Assembly: GCA_029263635.1 (NCBI GenBank)
Contig: JAJUFY010000121.1
Span: 1 to 6,732, forward strand
Reading direction: 5' to 3'
From: Ectothiorhodospiraceae bacterium
GTDB taxonomy: Bacteria > Pseudomonadota > Gammaproteobacteria > Nitrococcales > AK92
DNA: 6,732 bases
Shown here: positions 6,268-6,732 of the stretch, in pieces
Layout of the letters: every line of letters starts with the position of its first letter
How positions within the stretch are numbered: position 1 is the first letter of the stretch
The notes under the pieces: generated by a model
Databases searched by the model: none
What the model was told of the DNA's origin: nothing
What the model saw: the letters and a program-made list of their open reading frames with translations, nothing else
Translations under genes and position numbers: made by a program

Positions 6268-6732
6268 ATGAGCGATAGCTTTGGCGCGCGTTCGACACTC
6301 GACGTCAACGGTAAAAAATACGAAATCTTCCGCTTCGATGGCCTGAAAAAACAATACGACATTGACCGCCTCCCCTACTCGCTGAAGATCCTGCTCGAGA
6401 ACCTGCTCCGCACGGAGGACGGCGAGAACATCACCAAAGCCCACATCGAAGCCCTGGTCAACTGGGATCCCAAGGCGGAACCGGATACCGAAATCGCCTT
6501 CACGCCGGCCCGCGTGGTCATGCAGGACTTCACCGGCGTCCCGGCGGTGGTCGACCTGGCCGCCATGCGCGATGCCATGACCCGCCTCGGCGGCGACCCG
6601 AAGCGCATCAACCCGCTCTCTCCGGCCGATCTGGTCATCGACCACTCCGTGATGGTCGACTATTTCGGCACCAAGGACGCCCTGCAGAAGAACGCCGACA
6701 TCGAATTCGAGCGCAACAAGGAGCGCTACACC
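6268..6732 (+). CDS. acnA: Aconitate hydratase AcnA (IRP-type), N-terminal 155 residues (3' end cut by the window edge)
   Basis: Aconitase interconverts citrate and isocitrate through cis-aconitate in the TCA and glyoxylate cycles using a [4Fe-4S] cluster. Only the first 155 of roughly 890 residues are in the window. Seen: an N-terminal MSDSFGARSTL and KYEIFRF lead-in, then RLPYSLKILLENLLR (34-48), FTPARVVMQDFTGVPAVVDL (78-97) and LSPADLVIDHS (117-127), all characteristic of AcnA/IRP1 rather than AcnB. The cluster-binding cysteines lie beyond the edge, so activity cannot be judged. The start is ATG 6268, set by a strong ribosome binding site; an in-frame ATG at 6235 would add 11 residues (MDLNDHALGGT). 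It follows hflD by 156 bp with a candidate promoter element and leader hairpin, so it may be transcribed on its own. Its product makes the substrate of AceA, encoded about 2.8 kb away on the other strand. Confidence 0.96.
   Translation, partial: MSDSFGARSTLDVNGKKYEIFRFDGLKKQYDIDRLPYSLKILLENLLRTEDGENITKAHIEALVNWDPKAEPDTEIAFTPARVVMQDFTGVPAVVDLAAMRDAMTRLGGDPKRINPLSPADLVIDHSVMVDYFGTKDALQKNADIEFERNKERYT

Overview
This is a GC-rich bacterial chromosomal window that reads as ordinary core genome. ClpA, ClpS, NudJ, MnmA and HflD sit close together, the isocitrate lyase is the long form of about 532 residues known from Pseudomonas aeruginosa, and the aconitase is of the AcnA/IRP type. Together these point to a gammaproteobacterium. 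HflD is mainly a gammaproteobacterial protein. From memory, Pseudomonas carries a similar neighbourhood (clpA, clpS, cspD, icd/idh, a nudix gene, mnmA, hflD, purB, with aceA nearby). I cannot name the genus. No transposase, integrase, tRNA, CRISPR array, phage gene or defence gene is visible.

Layout. Positions 1-3434 are read leftward: the 5' half of clpA (cut by the left edge), then clpS, then aceA, which lies upstream of clpS in the direction of transcription. Two consecutive hairpins follow aceA; the second is a good intrinsic terminator (1764-1793), so clpS-clpA should be transcribed separately from aceA. Positions 3435-3879 form a 445-bp divergent control region between aceA (leftward) and nudJ (rightward). 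It holds the richest non-coding structure in the window: two perfect inverted repeats that each have an 11-nt centre, overlapping divergent -10-like elements, and two tiny ATGA-overlapping reading frames in the probable aceA leader. Positions 3880-6111 carry nudJ, mnmA and hflD rightward, with mnmA and hflD overlapping by ATGA. After a 156-bp gap with its own candidate promoter element and leader hairpin comes the start of acnA (6268 to the right edge).

How the genes work together. ClpS is the adaptor that hands N-degron substrates to the ClpA unfoldase of the ClpAP protease. NudJ, MnmA and HflD are the familiar trio around tRNA 2-thiolation: MnmA thiolates U34, and HflD is an accessory protein of unclear role. 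AceA and AcnA act in connected steps of the glyoxylate/TCA route: aconitase makes isocitrate and isocitrate lyase splits it. Their placement on either side of nudJ-mnmA-hflD is the main metabolic theme.

I did not find an undescribed multi-gene system. The observations most worth checking are regulatory: the aceA-nudJ intergenic dyads, the hairpin over the mini-ORF ribosome binding site, and the tandem hairpins after aceA.
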